A DNA stretch of 51,346 nt from Myxococcales bacterium (GTDB lineage Bacteria > Myxococcota > B64-G9), in assembly GCA_012798435.1 (NCBI GenBank), contig JAAZNF010000040.1, forward strand, positions 1 through 51,346. Reading direction: 5' to 3'. Under the pieces are notes generated by a model. It ran no database searches, was not told where the DNA came from, and worked only from the letters and a program-made list of their open reading frames with translations. Of the stretch, positions 29,029 through 37,642 are shown one piece after another. Within the stretch, counting starts at the first letter, position 1. Every line of letters starts with the position of its first letter. A program made the position numbers and the translations under genes.

Positions 29029-29733
29029 TCATTTCGGAGGCCGCCGCCGGGAGGCGATGAGATCCTTCAGGGTCTTCACGTAGTCTTTCTCGGTGAGGAG
29101 TTGTTTCTTCAGCATCAGGTGGAGCAGCGCCCGGTGCCGCAGCTCCAGGATCTCCAGGCGCTCCTCCGCGGAACCTCGTAGCGTTGCATCATCCATGGAG
29201 TCGATCTCGAATGCTTCCGCCTGGCCGCCTTCGGGAATGCGCCGCTTCTCCGAGGTCATGCGCTCGGCCCGCTCGAGCACGCGGCTTCGCTCGGCGTCAT
29301 GGTAGTTCTGCCGGATGGCGCGTTGGATCGACGACAGGCCGGCCAGCACGGGTCTTATCTCCATCTCGGCCACCGCCGACATGCGACGGACGACGGAGGC
29401 GTTGAGCGGATCGCTCATGGCCACGAGCAGGCGGTGGGTCTTTCCGACCCGCTCGATCTTCCAGGGGATGAGATCGAACCGCTCCGAAAGCCGGGGCGGG
29501 ATCTTGCGCAAGGCGGCGGGGGAGGGAGGGTCGGCGGCGAGATCGACGACCGGCAGGTCCAATGCCTTGCCCAGCGCCTCGGTGAGTTGCCACTCGCCGA
29601 TGATGCGTAATGCCACGAGCGCGGAGCCCAGCTTGTAGCCGGATTGTTCCTTGTACCGGAGCGCCTCGGAGAGATCCTCCTCATCGATCAGGCCTTCTTC
29701 CATCAAGATTTCGCCGATACGCTTCTTGGACAT
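29029..29733 (-). CDS. Stand-alone MshEN (GspE/PilB N-terminal) domain protein
   Basis: A 234-residue cytoplasmic protein. Its first 150 residues match the N-terminal domain of type II secretion/type IV pilus ATPases (T2SSE_N, MshEN): the signature RIGEILMEEGLI, then KLGSALVALRIIGEWQLTEALG, is the two-part motif known to bind cyclic-di-GMP in MshE. It has no ATPase domain. The rest is charged helix (about 160-234). It lies divergent to a PilZ gene at 29860, a likely functional neighbour. Probably a small signal reader that regulates a pilus, secretion or gliding machine; the partner is not in the window. Confidence 0.75.
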   Translation of the reverse strand: MSKKRIGEILMEEGLIDEEDLSEALRYKEQSGYKLGSALVALRIIGEWQLTEALGKALDLPVVDLAADPPSPAALRKIPPRLSERFDLIPWKIERVGKTHRLLVAMSDPLNASVVRRMSAVAEMEIRPVLAGLSSIQRAIRQNYHDAERSRVLERAERMTSEKRRIPEGGQAEAFEIDSMDDATLRGSAEERLEILELRHRALLHLMLKKQLLTEKDYVKTLKDLIASRRRPPK

Positions 29734-29789
29734 GGAGATGCCCGCCGCTCTTTTGTAAATCGCTTATTTGCCGGCTTGTCAATCAGCCC

Positions 29790-29831
29790 TTGGCATTTTT
29801 CTTGACTACAATGTATTACATAGGCTACCAT
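29790..29831 (+). promoter_or_regulatory. Possible promoter of the first PilZ gene
   Basis: AT-rich segment with two overlapping readings. TTGACT (29802-29807) then TACCAT (29826-29831) after 18 bases is a sigma-70-like reading; TGGCAT-N7-TGA (29791-29805) resembles a sigma-54 site but has GA where GC is expected. It cannot be settled from sequence. Confidence 0.35.
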
Positions 29832-29859
29832 GTACGCAAGAATGGTCAAGGAGAGCCAC

Positions 29860-30204
29860 ATGAGCGACAGTCGGAGAGGTTACAGGCTGGACATGGTTTT
29901 TTCAGTCTACATCTCTGGCGCGTTCGGTACGTCCTTTGGAATCGCGCGAAACATCTCGGAGGGCGGGATGTTCATCGAAACCCAGGACCCCTATCCGCTC
30001 GGCGGGCAGATCATGGTCACCTTCTCCGTGCCGGGCAACCTGGTGGAGATGACCGCGCTGGCGGAGGTGGTGCACATCTGCTTCGTCCATCGCACCGCCG
30101 CCGGCGGCGATCGCTCGGTCCTGAGCGGCATGGGCGTGCGCTTCCTGGGGTTCGTACAGCCCGAGGCCGAGAAATTCCTGCCGCAGCCGGCCTTCGTGCA
30201 GTAG
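29860..30204 (+). CDS. PilZ-domain protein (cyclic-di-GMP receptor)
   Basis: A 114-residue PilZ protein. The cyclic-di-GMP-binding motifs are visible: RRGYR (RxxxR) near the N-terminus and NISEGG (N/D-x-S-x-x-G). AAGGAG at 29848-29853 is six bases before the ATG at 29860, so this start is preferred over the ATG at 29830. No other domain is attached. A second PilZ gene lies about 150 bases downstream beyond the tRNA, and an MshEN gene is divergent, so the locus concentrates cyclic-di-GMP readers. The output partner is unknown. Confidence 0.82.
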   Translation: MSDSRRGYRLDMVFSVYISGAFGTSFGIARNISEGGMFIETQDPYPLGGQIMVTFSVPGNLVEMTALAEVVHICFVHRTAAGGDRSVLSGMGVRFLGFVQPEAEKFLPQPAFVQ

Positions 30205-30214
30205 AAATTTTCTC

Positions 30215-30242
30215 TTGCTTGCCGCACCTGTTTTGCTATCAT
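30215..30242 (+). promoter_or_regulatory. Promoter of the tRNA-Arg gene
   Basis: TTGCTT (30215-30220), 16 bases, TATCAT (30237-30242), with transcription predicted a few bases before the tRNA at 30256. It is a natural fit for a short leader. Confidence 0.5.
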
Positions 30243-30255
30243 ACCCGCCCATGAT

Positions 30256-30329
<74 letters not shown>

Positions 30330-30355
30330 TAGCCACCGCCGGGAGAGCGAAACCG

Positions 30356-30757
30356 ATGCGGGTCAGAGACAGACGCCAGGGACGCCCGGACAGCCGCAAG
30401 GGCACGGATGGCGCGCGCGAGCGGCGCCGCCGCGATCGCCGCCGGGATGTGCGGGTTCCCGTCCGCATCTGGGTCGAGGAGATCAAGGACGAGGAGCTGT
30501 ACTTCCAGCAGACCGGCAACCTCTCCGTGGGCGGGGTGTTCTTCGAGCGGACCATTCCGCACCCCAAGGGCACGCGGGTGAAGCTGCGCTTCTCCATCCC
30601 GGGGCGTCAGGGAGTCATCGAGGCCGACGGCGAGGTCGTCTCCACCTCCGGCCGATCAGACGGCACCGGCGCGGGCATCCGCTTTATAGACCTCGATCCG
30701 GTCGAGGAAAAGCTCATCCGCGAGTACGTCGAGGCGCAGCTCAAGTCCAAGGCCTGA
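30356..30757 (+). CDS. PilZ-domain protein with basic N-terminal tail
   Basis: A 133-residue PilZ protein with RRRDVR (RxxxR-type) and NLSVGG (N-x-S-x-x-G) motifs for cyclic-di-GMP binding. The first 30 residues are very rich in Arg and may bind DNA, RNA or membrane. It starts 26 bases after the tRNA and may share its transcript. It is distinct in sequence from the PilZ protein just upstream, so this is not a recent duplication. Confidence 0.8.
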   Translation: MRVRDRRQGRPDSRKGTDGARERRRRDRRRDVRVPVRIWVEEIKDEELYFQQTGNLSVGGVFFERTIPHPKGTRVKLRFSIPGRQGVIEADGEVVSTSGRSDGTGAGIRFIDLDPVEEKLIREYVEAQLKSKA

Positions 30758-31056
30758 AGAACCCCACGAAGCGCCCCAGTCCAGCGATAAGAGATCGGAG
30801 CCGAAGGAGAGCAGGGTTTTTCTGCCCCAGGGATGCGGAGTCCTTGCAGCCAGCGCGCGCGATCTGCGCCTTGTGCGCGCCCGAGAAAAAACCTGGCGAA
30901 AAAAAATCGCTACCGGTGGGAAAAAGAGCAGGCGGAGAGGAAGGGGATACCACAAAGAGGATGTTCGTCCGCGTGCATCAAACCGTTGACAGGAACACCT
31001 CGGGAAAGCCACAACTCGAAGAATACTCCCGACCGTGAGAACGACATGATCTCGGC
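30758..31056. other. Intergenic region with A-tracts
   Basis: About 300 bases between convergent genes. It holds three A-tracts (30886-30891, 30899-30906, 30921-30925) that could bend DNA. No convincing terminator, gene or RNA was recognised. Confidence 0.5.
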
Positions 31057-31503
31057 TCAGGGGATGGCCGGGCAGGGGTTCTCGGCCAGCTCGCACATGC
31101 TGATGGTGACCGGAAGCTCCTCGCCTTTGGAGATGGAGAACACGCCGGCGCAGCCGTGACCGACGAGCGTCTGGGAGGCGTTATGGCCTTCGGCGTAGAA
31201 CTCCCACACCGTGCCTCGATCGGGGATGTTGTCGATGACCCTCTGCGTGGTGCCGGAGGCGTTGAACTCCACCACCGCGCGCTTCACCACGTTGGCGGAC
31301 TCGATGCGGTTCGGATCCCCGAGCAGCGTGGTGCAATCGGGGCGCTTCAGGGTGTCCACCTGGACCAGGTGGATCGTCACCGTCGAGAGCTGGCCGGCGA
31401 GCTGGCGCGGGATGACGAGGCTCGTCGAAACCGAGGAGAGGTCCTCGGCGCCGCAGGAGGCGAGCACAACACCCAGGAAGATGGCAGCGAGCGTTTTCAT
31501 CAT
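31057..31503 (-). CDS. Small lipoprotein
   Basis: A 148-residue exported protein starting in an ATGA overlap with the upstream TPR gene (ATG at 31503; a second ATG at 31500 follows at once). The signal peptide ends LASC, a lipobox. The mature part is beta-rich, with several Cys and no known domain. Because it is translationally coupled to the TPR protein, the two probably act together at the envelope. Confidence 0.72.
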   Translation of the reverse strand: MMKTLAAIFLGVVLASCGAEDLSSVSTSLVIPRQLAGQLSTVTIHLVQVDTLKRPDCTTLLGDPNRIESANVVKRAVVEFNASGTTQRVIDNIPDRGTVWEFYAEGHNASQTLVGHGCAGVFSISKGEELPVTISMCELAENPCPAIP

Positions 31504-32378
31504 TGCGCCTTGATGGTGATGATGGCCCGTCCCCCGTCCGACGAGCCGCCGGCCAGGCTCAGGCCCACCGCCAGGCTCGCGCCCGTCAGCACCCCGCCCA
31601 CCAGCGCCCAGATCCACCAGGTCGAGGATGACTTCTCCTCCTTCGGCTGTGGCTTGGCCTCCGGTCGGGGAGCGATGAAGTCCACCGTCAGCGGGTCCTT
31701 CTCTTCGCCCATGGAGGCCACCACTGCGCCCGAATCGTCCATGGCCTCGATGAAGTACTGGACCCGGCCCCCCGCCGGAGAAAACGGCGCCGGCACCCGG
31801 CCGGTGTACCTGCCGCCCCGCCCCGCGCTCATGACCTGGGTGGAGAAGGCCGATGCCTGATCGTAGCGGTAGCGCAGCCTGGCCTTGCCGCCCGCGGGAA
31901 GGCGGCTGACCTGGGCCTCGATCTCGAGGGTGCGGCCCACGGAACCGTGATCCGGGATCTGGTGCTCGATGGTCACCGGCTCCGGCGGAGGCGGAGGTTT
32001 CACCCGCTCCCGGACCGAGTTGAAGACATCCGCGATCTTCGGCGAGATGGTGGTGGGAAGTTGAAAGTCCGGATTCAGCCGAAGCAGGCGCTCGAAGGTC
32101 TTCTCGGCTTCCTGGAATTCGCCGATGGCCGCCTGCGCGAACGCCATGTACTGCAACGCCCCCACTTGCCGGATGGGTTCGAGGTCCCCCTTGAGCGCCT
32201 TGCCGAGGTCGACGATGGCCTGCTCGTAGTTGCCCTCGTGATAGAGACGGATCCCCTGGTCTACCAGTTTGGAGGCCGCCTGCGGATCCGGCCGCGTTGG
32301 TTTACGAGCCGAGGCGGGCACCTGCCACGCCACCAAGCCCGCGATGCACAGGAGGGCCGTTAGCCTTCGATAAATCAT
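31500..32378 (-). CDS. Exported TPR protein with C-terminal membrane anchor
   Basis: A 292-residue protein with a cleavable signal peptide (ending PASARK), a TPR-like region at about 35-120, a Pro-rich hinge (VKPPPPPEPV), a beta-sandwich-like region at about 135-230, and one C-terminal membrane segment at about 255-280. It has no catalytic motif. It heads a two-gene unit with the small lipoprotein. The AGGAAT ribosome site precedes an ATG. Probable role: envelope docking or assembly factor; partner unknown. Confidence 0.72.
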   Translation of the reverse strand: MIYRRLTALLCIAGLVAWQVPASARKPTRPDPQAASKLVDQGIRLYHEGNYEQAIVDLGKALKGDLEPIRQVGALQYMAFAQAAIGEFQEAEKTFERLLRLNPDFQLPTTISPKIADVFNSVRERVKPPPPPEPVTIEHQIPDHGSVGRTLEIEAQVSRLPAGGKARLRYRYDQASAFSTQVMSAGRGGRYTGRVPAPFSPAGGRVQYFIEAMDDSGAVVASMGEEKDPLTVDFIAPRPEAKPQPKEEKSSSTWWIWALVGGVLTGASLAVGLSLAGGSSDGGRAIITIKAQ

Positions 32379-32440
32379 CGGCTTATTCCTAATCCCGCCG
32401 GACGAGGAGTGTCAAGGTTGGCATCGAGAAGGCTGCCGCG

Positions 32441-32469
32441 TTGACATCCCGGACGCTCTCGGTTAGCGT
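32441..32469 (+). promoter_or_regulatory. Possible promoter of coaD
   Basis: A perfect TTGACA (32441-32446) with TAGCGT (32464-32469) after 17 bases; the -10 is weak. A divergent TTGACA lies on the minus strand at 32415-32410 towards the TPR gene. Confidence 0.4.
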
Positions 32470-32499
32470 GACGGCGGATTTCTGCCAAGGAGTGCAGCG

Positions 32500-32991
32500 G
32501 TGGACGGACTCGCCATCTATCCCGGATCCTTCGACCCCGTGACGAACGGCCACCTCGACATCATCCGGCGCGGCCGGCGCATCTTCCCCCACCTGGTGGT
32601 GGCGGTGGCCATCAATCCGCGCAAGAACCCGATGTTCACGGTGGAGGAGCGAGTGGAGATGCTGCGCGAGTCGCTGCAAGACGAACCCGGAGTCGAGGTG
32701 GATTCCTTCCAGGGCCTGCTGGTGGAGTACGCCCGGCGGCGCAAGGCGGCCATCGTCATCCGGGGCCTGCGCGCGCTCTCGGACTTCGAAAACGAGTTTC
32801 AGATGGCCCACATGAACCACCGCCTGGCGCCCGAGCTAGAGACCTTCTTCATGATGACCGGGCAGGATCACTTCTACATCAGCTCGCAGACGGTGAAGGA
32901 AGTCGCCCTCTTCGGCGGCGACCTCCACGGGCTCGTGCCCGAGACCGTCCTGGCCCGCATCCAGGCCCGCGCGCAAAAGTCGCTCGATTGA
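32500..32991 (+). CDS. coaD: Phosphopantetheine adenylyltransferase
   Basis: A 163-residue enzyme that adds AMP to 4'-phosphopantetheine, the next-to-last step of coenzyme A synthesis. Family motifs: YPGSFDPVTNGH with catalytic H18, the RGLRALSDFENEFQMA segment and ISSQTVKEVA. The GTG start is set by AAGGAG seven bases upstream. The size is exactly that of the family. It is followed 17 bases later by an aminotransferase gene. Confidence 0.97.
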   Translation: MDGLAIYPGSFDPVTNGHLDIIRRGRRIFPHLVVAVAINPRKNPMFTVEERVEMLRESLQDEPGVEVDSFQGLLVEYARRRKAAIVIRGLRALSDFENEFQMAHMNHRLAPELETFFMMTGQDHFYISSQTVKEVALFGGDLHGLVPETVLARIQARAQKSLD

Positions 32992-33008
32992 GCGGGGAGG
33001 ACTCGCCG

Positions 33009-34199
33009 ATGAAACTCTCCGACCGTATCCTGTCCGTGAAACCGTCGCCCACCCTGGCCATGCAGGCCAAGGCCAACGCGCTGAAGGCCGCGGGCGAGAC
33101 CGTCTTTCCGCTGGCGGCGGGCGAGCCAGATTTCCCGACCCCAGAGGTCATTCGCCGCGCTGCGGTGCGGGCGCTGGACGAAGGCCACACCGGCTACACC
33201 GCCTCCGCGGGCATCCCTGCGCTGCGGGCGGCCATCCGCAAGGTGTACCGCGAGCGACAGGGGCTCTCCTTCGAGGACAACCAGGTGGTGGTGTGCTGCG
33301 GCGCCAAGCAGTGCCTGCTGAACGCCTTCCTGAGCCTTCTCGACCAGGGCAGCGAGGCCGTCATCCAGGCGCCGTACTGGGTCTCGTACCCGGAGCAGGT
33401 GCGATTGTGCGGGGGGAATCCCATCATCCTGCCGCCGCCGAAGGATGGCGGACAGATCAACCTGCCCGCCCTGGCCATGGCCATCACCGCCCGCACCCGC
33501 CTGATCGTGCTCAACAGCCCCTGCAACCCCACCGGCCAGGTGATCTCCGAGGAGGAGCTGCGCCAGGTGGCCAAGTTGGCGATGGAGCGGGACGTGGCCG
33601 TGGTTTCCGACGACATCTACGATCGCCTCATGTTCGACGGGCGCCGTTTCGTCTCCATCGTGCAGCTCGTCCCCGAGCTGGCTTCTCGCACCGTGCTGGT
33701 CAACGGGGTGAGCAAGTCCTTCTCCATGACCGGCTGGCGCCTCGGCTACGCCGTGGGTCCGGCCGACATCATCGCGGCCATGCGCAAGGTCCAGGACCAG
33801 TCCACCTCGAACGCCACCACCTTCGTGCAGCACGCCGCCGTCACGGCGCTCGAGTCCCCGCCGGAGATGGTGGACGAGATGGTGCGCGCCTTTGAAAAGC
33901 GCCGCAACCGCATGGTGGAGCTGCTGCGGGCGCTGCCGGGGGTCGAGTGCCCGATGCCCTCCGGGACGTTTTACGCCTTCCCCTCGTTTGCCGGGCTGCT
34001 GGGCAAGAGCTTCATGGGCGAGCGGATCGAGAGCACCCAGCGCCTGGCCGAGCTCTTGCTGGAACAGGAGCACGTGGCCACGGTGGCCGGGGAAGCCTTC
34101 GGCGCGCCGGGACACATCCGCTTCTCCTTTGCCACCGGGGTCGACGTCATCGAGGCCGGCCTGGCGCGGGTGCGACGTTTCATCGGGGAGCTGCACTGA
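33009..34199 (+). CDS. Pyridoxal-phosphate aminotransferase (aspartate aminotransferase family)
   Basis: A 396-residue class I/II aminotransferase, most like subgroup Ib aspartate aminotransferases, moving amino groups between aspartate and 2-oxoglutarate. The PLP-binding lysine is K236 in NGVSKSFSMTG; NSPCNPTG and VVSDDIYD give the other cofactor contacts. GGGGAGGA seven bases before the ATG at 33009 decides this start over a TTG at 32988. Related prephenate or other substrates cannot be excluded. It lies between coaD and a TPR-barrel gene. Confidence 0.9.
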   Translation: MKLSDRILSVKPSPTLAMQAKANALKAAGETVFPLAAGEPDFPTPEVIRRAAVRALDEGHTGYTASAGIPALRAAIRKVYRERQGLSFEDNQVVVCCGAKQCLLNAFLSLLDQGSEAVIQAPYWVSYPEQVRLCGGNPIILPPPKDGGQINLPALAMAITARTRLIVLNSPCNPTGQVISEEELRQVAKLAMERDVAVVSDDIYDRLMFDGRRFVSIVQLVPELASRTVLVNGVSKSFSMTGWRLGYAVGPADIIAAMRKVQDQSTSNATTFVQHAAVTALESPPEMVDEMVRAFEKRRNRMVELLRALPGVECPMPSGTFYAFPSFAGLLGKSFMGERIESTQRLAELLLEQEHVATVAGEAFGAPGHIRFSFATGVDVIEAGLARVRRFIGELH

Positions 34200-34217
34200 G
34201 GGGAAAGGACGCCGGGC

Positions 34218-35735
34218 ATGAGGCGCGCGTCTGTTATGCGTTTTTGGCATTTACTGGTCGCGCTCATCCTGGGGTGCCTGCCGCCGGGCGTCTCCTGGGC
34301 CGGATCGCCCGAGGTGGACTTCGCCAAGGGCGTGGTGGCTTTCTCGCGAAAGGATCTTTTTCAGGCGGAGAAGCACTTCCGCGAGGTTCTTGTGTCACAG
34401 CCGCAGAACCCGAGGGCCATCTATTACCTTGGCCAGGTCCTGTTTCTGGCCGGGAGAACCGCCGAGGCGGTGGAGAATTTCCGGCGGGCGATCGCCATCG
34501 CTCCGGACATGGTCGGAGCCCGGCTGGATCTGGCACAAGCCTTGATAAAGCTCGGGGATTTTCCTTCCGCCGAGGGTGAACTCAGAGTGGCGGAGCCAGC
34601 GGCCCCAGAACGCGCCGCTGTAAAGTACTACCTTGGATATTGCCTTTACCAATCTGGAAAATATAAAGAATCAATCGAGTACATGTCGCTTGCTCGAAAC
34701 CTCGATCAGGGATTTGGCGCCTCGGCCGCATACTATCTCGGTCTGGCGCAGGCGCGTTCGGGCCAGATCGAGGAGGCGCGAAAGAGCTTCGAGGCAGCAG
34801 CCCTGGCGACCGAAAACCAGTCCCTGTCCGACATGGCCCGGCGCAACATCAACGTGCTCGGCGGCGAGAGGCCGAGGGTCCGGCGATTCGGCCTCTATGC
34901 CACCGCCGGCGGCGGGTACGACTCCAACGTCGCCCTGGAGCCGGACCAGGGGAGCGGCACTGGCTCGGCGCGGCTCTTCCTGGCCGCGGGCGGGTATCTC
35001 AACATCCTTCAAGAGGCAAACCAGAGCCTGGTGGCCTCGTTGTCGGCGAGCCGAAGTTTTTACCTGGCCGAATCCGTATCTGGATTCGATCTTACTGATT
35101 TTTCTGGGTTTCTCGGGTACCGTCACCAGTTCGGTAAGTATCGTCTGGAACTTGCGTACCAGGGTTCAATCGATCTGTTGTCCGACATCGGGCTCGGAAA
35201 TCCCAATCGCAACGTTGGAGATGGCGTCGGTGTGTATCTCCACTCGCACGCGGGGCGCGCGTCGGTGCGGATCGCCGAGGGTGAGAGCGCCGGGACGTCG
35301 TTGGAGTACGTCTTCTCGGCACGGTTCTTCGACTATGACATGCGCAACTGCTTCGAGCACTCGGTCGCGGTGGTGCAAGATGTGCGGCTTTTGTCGAGGC
35401 TCTCGCTGCTTGTACGGGCCGGGGTGGTGATCGCGGACGCCTACGGCGACGACTGGGACATGTGGTCGCCCAACCTGGAAGCCGAGGCCCGGTACGCCCC
35501 GGCGAGTTGGTTGAGCCTCAGCCTCCAGACGGGTTTCCGGCGCGAGAGCTACTATCATTTTCCGATGGACCCCGAGCGCCTGGACGTTCGTCTAGGCGCG
35601 GGAGCCGGCGCCACCTTCTGGTTGGGGCAGAATCTCTCTATCCAGGTGGGGTACATGTTCTTCTTGAACGATTCGAACCAGCCGTTCTCCTACCAACGAA
35701 ACATCGCCACCCTCTCGCTGACGGGCCAGATGTGA
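34218..35735 (+). CDS. TPR plus outer-membrane beta-barrel protein
   Basis: A 505-residue exported protein. After the signal peptide (ending GVSWAG), TPR-like repeats occupy about 33-205; then a beta-barrel with alternating aromatic strands fills about 220-505, with GGGYDSNVALEP at its opening and an aromatic C-terminal region. This periplasmic-TPR plus barrel layout resembles exporters of surface lipoproteins (DUF560/Slam-like) or of polysaccharides (PgaA/BcsC-like); the assignment is structural inference. It lies 18 bases after the aminotransferase. A sigma-54 promoter and the FecR genes follow, so it may be the exporter for the lipoproteins downstream. Confidence 0.75.
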   Translation: MRRASVMRFWHLLVALILGCLPPGVSWAGSPEVDFAKGVVAFSRKDLFQAEKHFREVLVSQPQNPRAIYYLGQVLFLAGRTAEAVENFRRAIAIAPDMVGARLDLAQALIKLGDFPSAEGELRVAEPAAPERAAVKYYLGYCLYQSGKYKESIEYMSLARNLDQGFGASAAYYLGLAQARSGQIEEARKSFEAAALATENQSLSDMARRNINVLGGERPRVRRFGLYATAGGGYDSNVALEPDQGSGTGSARLFLAAGGYLNILQEANQSLVASLSASRSFYLAESVSGFDLTDFSGFLGYRHQFGKYRLELAYQGSIDLLSDIGLGNPNRNVGDGVGVYLHSHAGRASVRIAEGESAGTSLEYVFSARFFDYDMRNCFEHSVAVVQDVRLLSRLSLLVRAGVVIADAYGDDWDMWSPNLEAEARYAPASWLSLSLQTGFRRESYYHFPMDPERLDVRLGAGAGATFWLGQNLSIQVGYMFFLNDSNQPFSYQRNIATLSLTGQM

Positions 35736-35846
35736 AGTGATGGAGCCACGAGGCGATTTTCCATGGAATCGCTCAAGATTTTGAAACCCACCGAGGAAAG
35801 GAAGGCGCCTGGTTTTCTCAGTAGCTTGTTTTGTAATGGCTTTTCA

Positions 35847-35862
35847 GGTGATCCAGATCACC
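35847..35862. promoter_or_regulatory. Palindromic operator-like site
   Basis: GGTGATCCAGATCACC: seven-base arms GGTGATC/GATCACC around CA. It contains TGAT-N4-ATCA, the spacing of Fnr/Crp-family half-sites. It lies just upstream of the sigma-54 promoter. Confidence 0.5.
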
Positions 35863-35868
35863 AGCCCA

Positions 35869-35884
35869 TGGCACGGGACATGCT
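35869..35884 (+). promoter_or_regulatory. Sigma-54 promoter of the FecR module
   Basis: TGGCACGGGACATGCT matches the consensus TGGCACG-N4-TTGCW at all but one position, with the invariant GG and GC ten bases apart. Transcription should begin near 35895, about 26 bases before the ATG at 35921. No sigma-54 activator gene was seen in the window. Confidence 0.7.
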
Positions 35885-35920
35885 TGGCTTCTCGTTTATA
35901 GAAAGTGTGAGGAGATGAGC

Positions 35921-36844
35921 ATGAAAACCGTGGTGGCCATGTCGCTTGTGCTTTTCTGGGCCTCGTTGTCGCTGGCCCAGGGTGTGGGTTTCGTCGCGGC
36001 GGTCTCGGGCGATGCCCGTCTGGTACGCGACGGAACGTCCGTGGAGATCTCGGTGGGTGCCGAAATCCGGGAAGGCGATCAGATCCTGACGGGGGCCAAG
36101 GGGCGGGTAAAGATCCTGCTCTCCGATGACAGCATCCTGGCCCTCGGCAACAAGTCCGATCTGCGAATCGAGGCGCACCGATTCTCGGTGGTACAAAAAG
36201 AACGGAAGACGCGGATCAACCTCGGCACCGGGGCGGTGCGAGCACTGGTCCAGAAGACGGTGCACGGCGGCTCGGCCGACTTCGAGGTGAGGACGGGAAA
36301 CGCGGTGGCTGGGGTGAGGGGCACGGAGTTCGTCCTCGAGTCTGACAACGGCTCCTCGCGCCTCAGCACGCTCTCCGGAGAAGTGGAGTTCTCGACCGCG
36401 GAGGGAGTCCGGGCGCTGGTGGCGGCGGGGCAGGGGAGCCGGCTGGGAGCCGAGGGCGGCGCGCTGGCCTCCTTCAGCCTGAGCGTGGAGGACGTCGCCC
36501 GCTTGCGCCGTGACACCGAAGCCGAACAGGGGCCCGAGATGCTGGCCTTCGCCGGTTCGGTCCCCGTCGATGATCGCTTGGGCGGTCCGACCGCCAGCGT
36601 GCCGGCGGATGGGAGTGCCGAGCGCAGGACCGACTCGTCCACGGCCGGGAACCTCGGCAGCGGAGCCGTGCGGAGCGACGGGAATCTTCCGTTAGGCGGG
36701 ATGACTCCAGAGAACCTGGCGGCGAGCGCCTGGGGCAATCCAGTCGATGGGCAAGGCAGCGGGGACTGGACGTGGCAGTGGGACAACAAGAACGCGGTCA
36801 CCGGCGGAAGATCCATCCAGGTCCAGATCGTCCTGCGTAAGTGA
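35921..36844 (+). CDS. FecR-domain exported protein, copy 1
   Basis: A 307-residue periplasmic or surface protein. The signal peptide ends SLAQG; a FecR domain follows at about 20-150, with LLSDDSILALG, FEVRTGNAVAGVRGTEF and STLSGEVEF. The C-terminal part (160-307) is low in known motifs and ends SIQVQIVLRK. AGGAG at 35910-35914 favours the ATG at 35921 over the one at 35915. It is clearly paralogous to the FecR gene at 37643 (shared GVGFVA, LLSDDS, VRGTEF and C-terminal pattern). It is preceded by a sigma-54 promoter and followed by a CxxC lipoprotein gene with 31 bases between. The partner sigma or sensor is not present, so this is not the classic iron-uptake FecR. Confidence 0.85.
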   Translation: MKTVVAMSLVLFWASLSLAQGVGFVAAVSGDARLVRDGTSVEISVGAEIREGDQILTGAKGRVKILLSDDSILALGNKSDLRIEAHRFSVVQKERKTRINLGTGAVRALVQKTVHGGSADFEVRTGNAVAGVRGTEFVLESDNGSSRLSTLSGEVEFSTAEGVRALVAAGQGSRLGAEGGALASFSLSVEDVARLRRDTEAEQGPEMLAFAGSVPVDDRLGGPTASVPADGSAERRTDSSTAGNLGSGAVRSDGNLPLGGMTPENLAASAWGNPVDGQGSGDWTWQWDNKNAVTGGRSIQVQIVLRK

Positions 36845-36875
36845 GTGTTGTCGCTTCGGAGGCAGGGAGGCGGTC

Positions 36876-37637
36876 ATGAGGCTGCTTTTGGCATGTGGGA
36901 TGGCCTGGCTGGCGACCATGGAGTTGGGCTGTTATCCCGAGTCCGATGCGGGGCTCTCGTTGGTAGAGCTGCCGCTCGGACATCTGGGGATCGAGGTCGA
37001 TGCCCCCGCCGTGGAGAACTGGGGACGGTACGCCACCAAGACCCAGGCCCTGCCGTACGAGCTGGACCCGCAGCAACGCAAGTTCTTCCTTCAACTTGCG
37101 CTTCGCGCCGAGGACGGGTTGGCGGTGAACGCCTCGCTGGCCAGCGTGTCTTACTACGAGCAGAACGCCCTCCTCACCCTCGGCCTGGTCATGGACACCT
37201 GTCACCGCTGCCGCTTCACGGCCGCGATCTTCCTCGGCGCGGCCGAGGGCAAGGTCGAAACCTACACCGGTGAGACCGACTGGTTCGACTCGGAGAAGAT
37301 CTCCTCCCCGATCCCGGTCTCGGCCTGGATCCACCCGGTCGGCAGCCTGCGCTGCCTCCTCTCGGACGGGACCATCCAGTGGCTCGCGCTGCGGGACATC
37401 CAGGCGGACCTGCGCTTTCCGCGGATCGCGCCCAGCCAGACGGCCGGAGGTGGCTACGAGGCCCTCCTGCCGTGGCTGCCAGTCGGTCGGCGCACGGCCG
37501 TTGACCTCTCCGTCAACGACCAGGTGCAGGCCGCCGTGCTGAGAGATTCGACGCAGCTCGAGTCCACCGAGGTGAACCTCGACGTGGCCGGCCAGGAGCT
37601 GGTATTCTATTGTGCGGTGGATTCAGGACGCCCGTGA
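36876..37637 (+). CDS. CxxC lipoprotein, copy 1
   Basis: From the ATG at 36876 (GGGAGG ribosome site) this is a 253-residue lipoprotein; the signal ends TMELGC, a lipobox. After GCYP come a VELPLGHLG stretch and a Cys pair MDTCHRC. This Cys pattern and the VxLPxGxLG stretch recur in the lipoprotein at 38735, so the two are paralogues. Family unknown. It sits with FecR copy 1 in a sigma-54-driven unit; its role as a surface protein is inferred from the lipobox and the barrel gene upstream. Confidence 0.7.
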   Translation: MRLLLACGMAWLATMELGCYPESDAGLSLVELPLGHLGIEVDAPAVENWGRYATKTQALPYELDPQQRKFFLQLALRAEDGLAVNASLASVSYYEQNALLTLGLVMDTCHRCRFTAAIFLGAAEGKVETYTGETDWFDSEKISSPIPVSAWIHPVGSLRCLLSDGTIQWLALRDIQADLRFPRIAPSQTAGGGYEALLPWLPVGRRTAVDLSVNDQVQAAVLRDSTQLESTEVNLDVAGQELVFYCAVDSGRP

Positions 37638-37642
37638 CCGGA

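Noticed and set aside
28990-29181. Open frame of 63 codons between the lipoprotein and MshEN genes
   Set aside because: It runs mostly antisense to the MshEN gene and lacks a ribosome site.
32419-32434. Possible sigma-54 site TGGCATCGAGAAGGCT upstream of coaD
   Set aside because: It keeps the GG-N10-GC spacing but differs at several conserved positions, and a perfect TTGACA box lies just downstream, so sigma-70 is likelier for a housekeeping gene.
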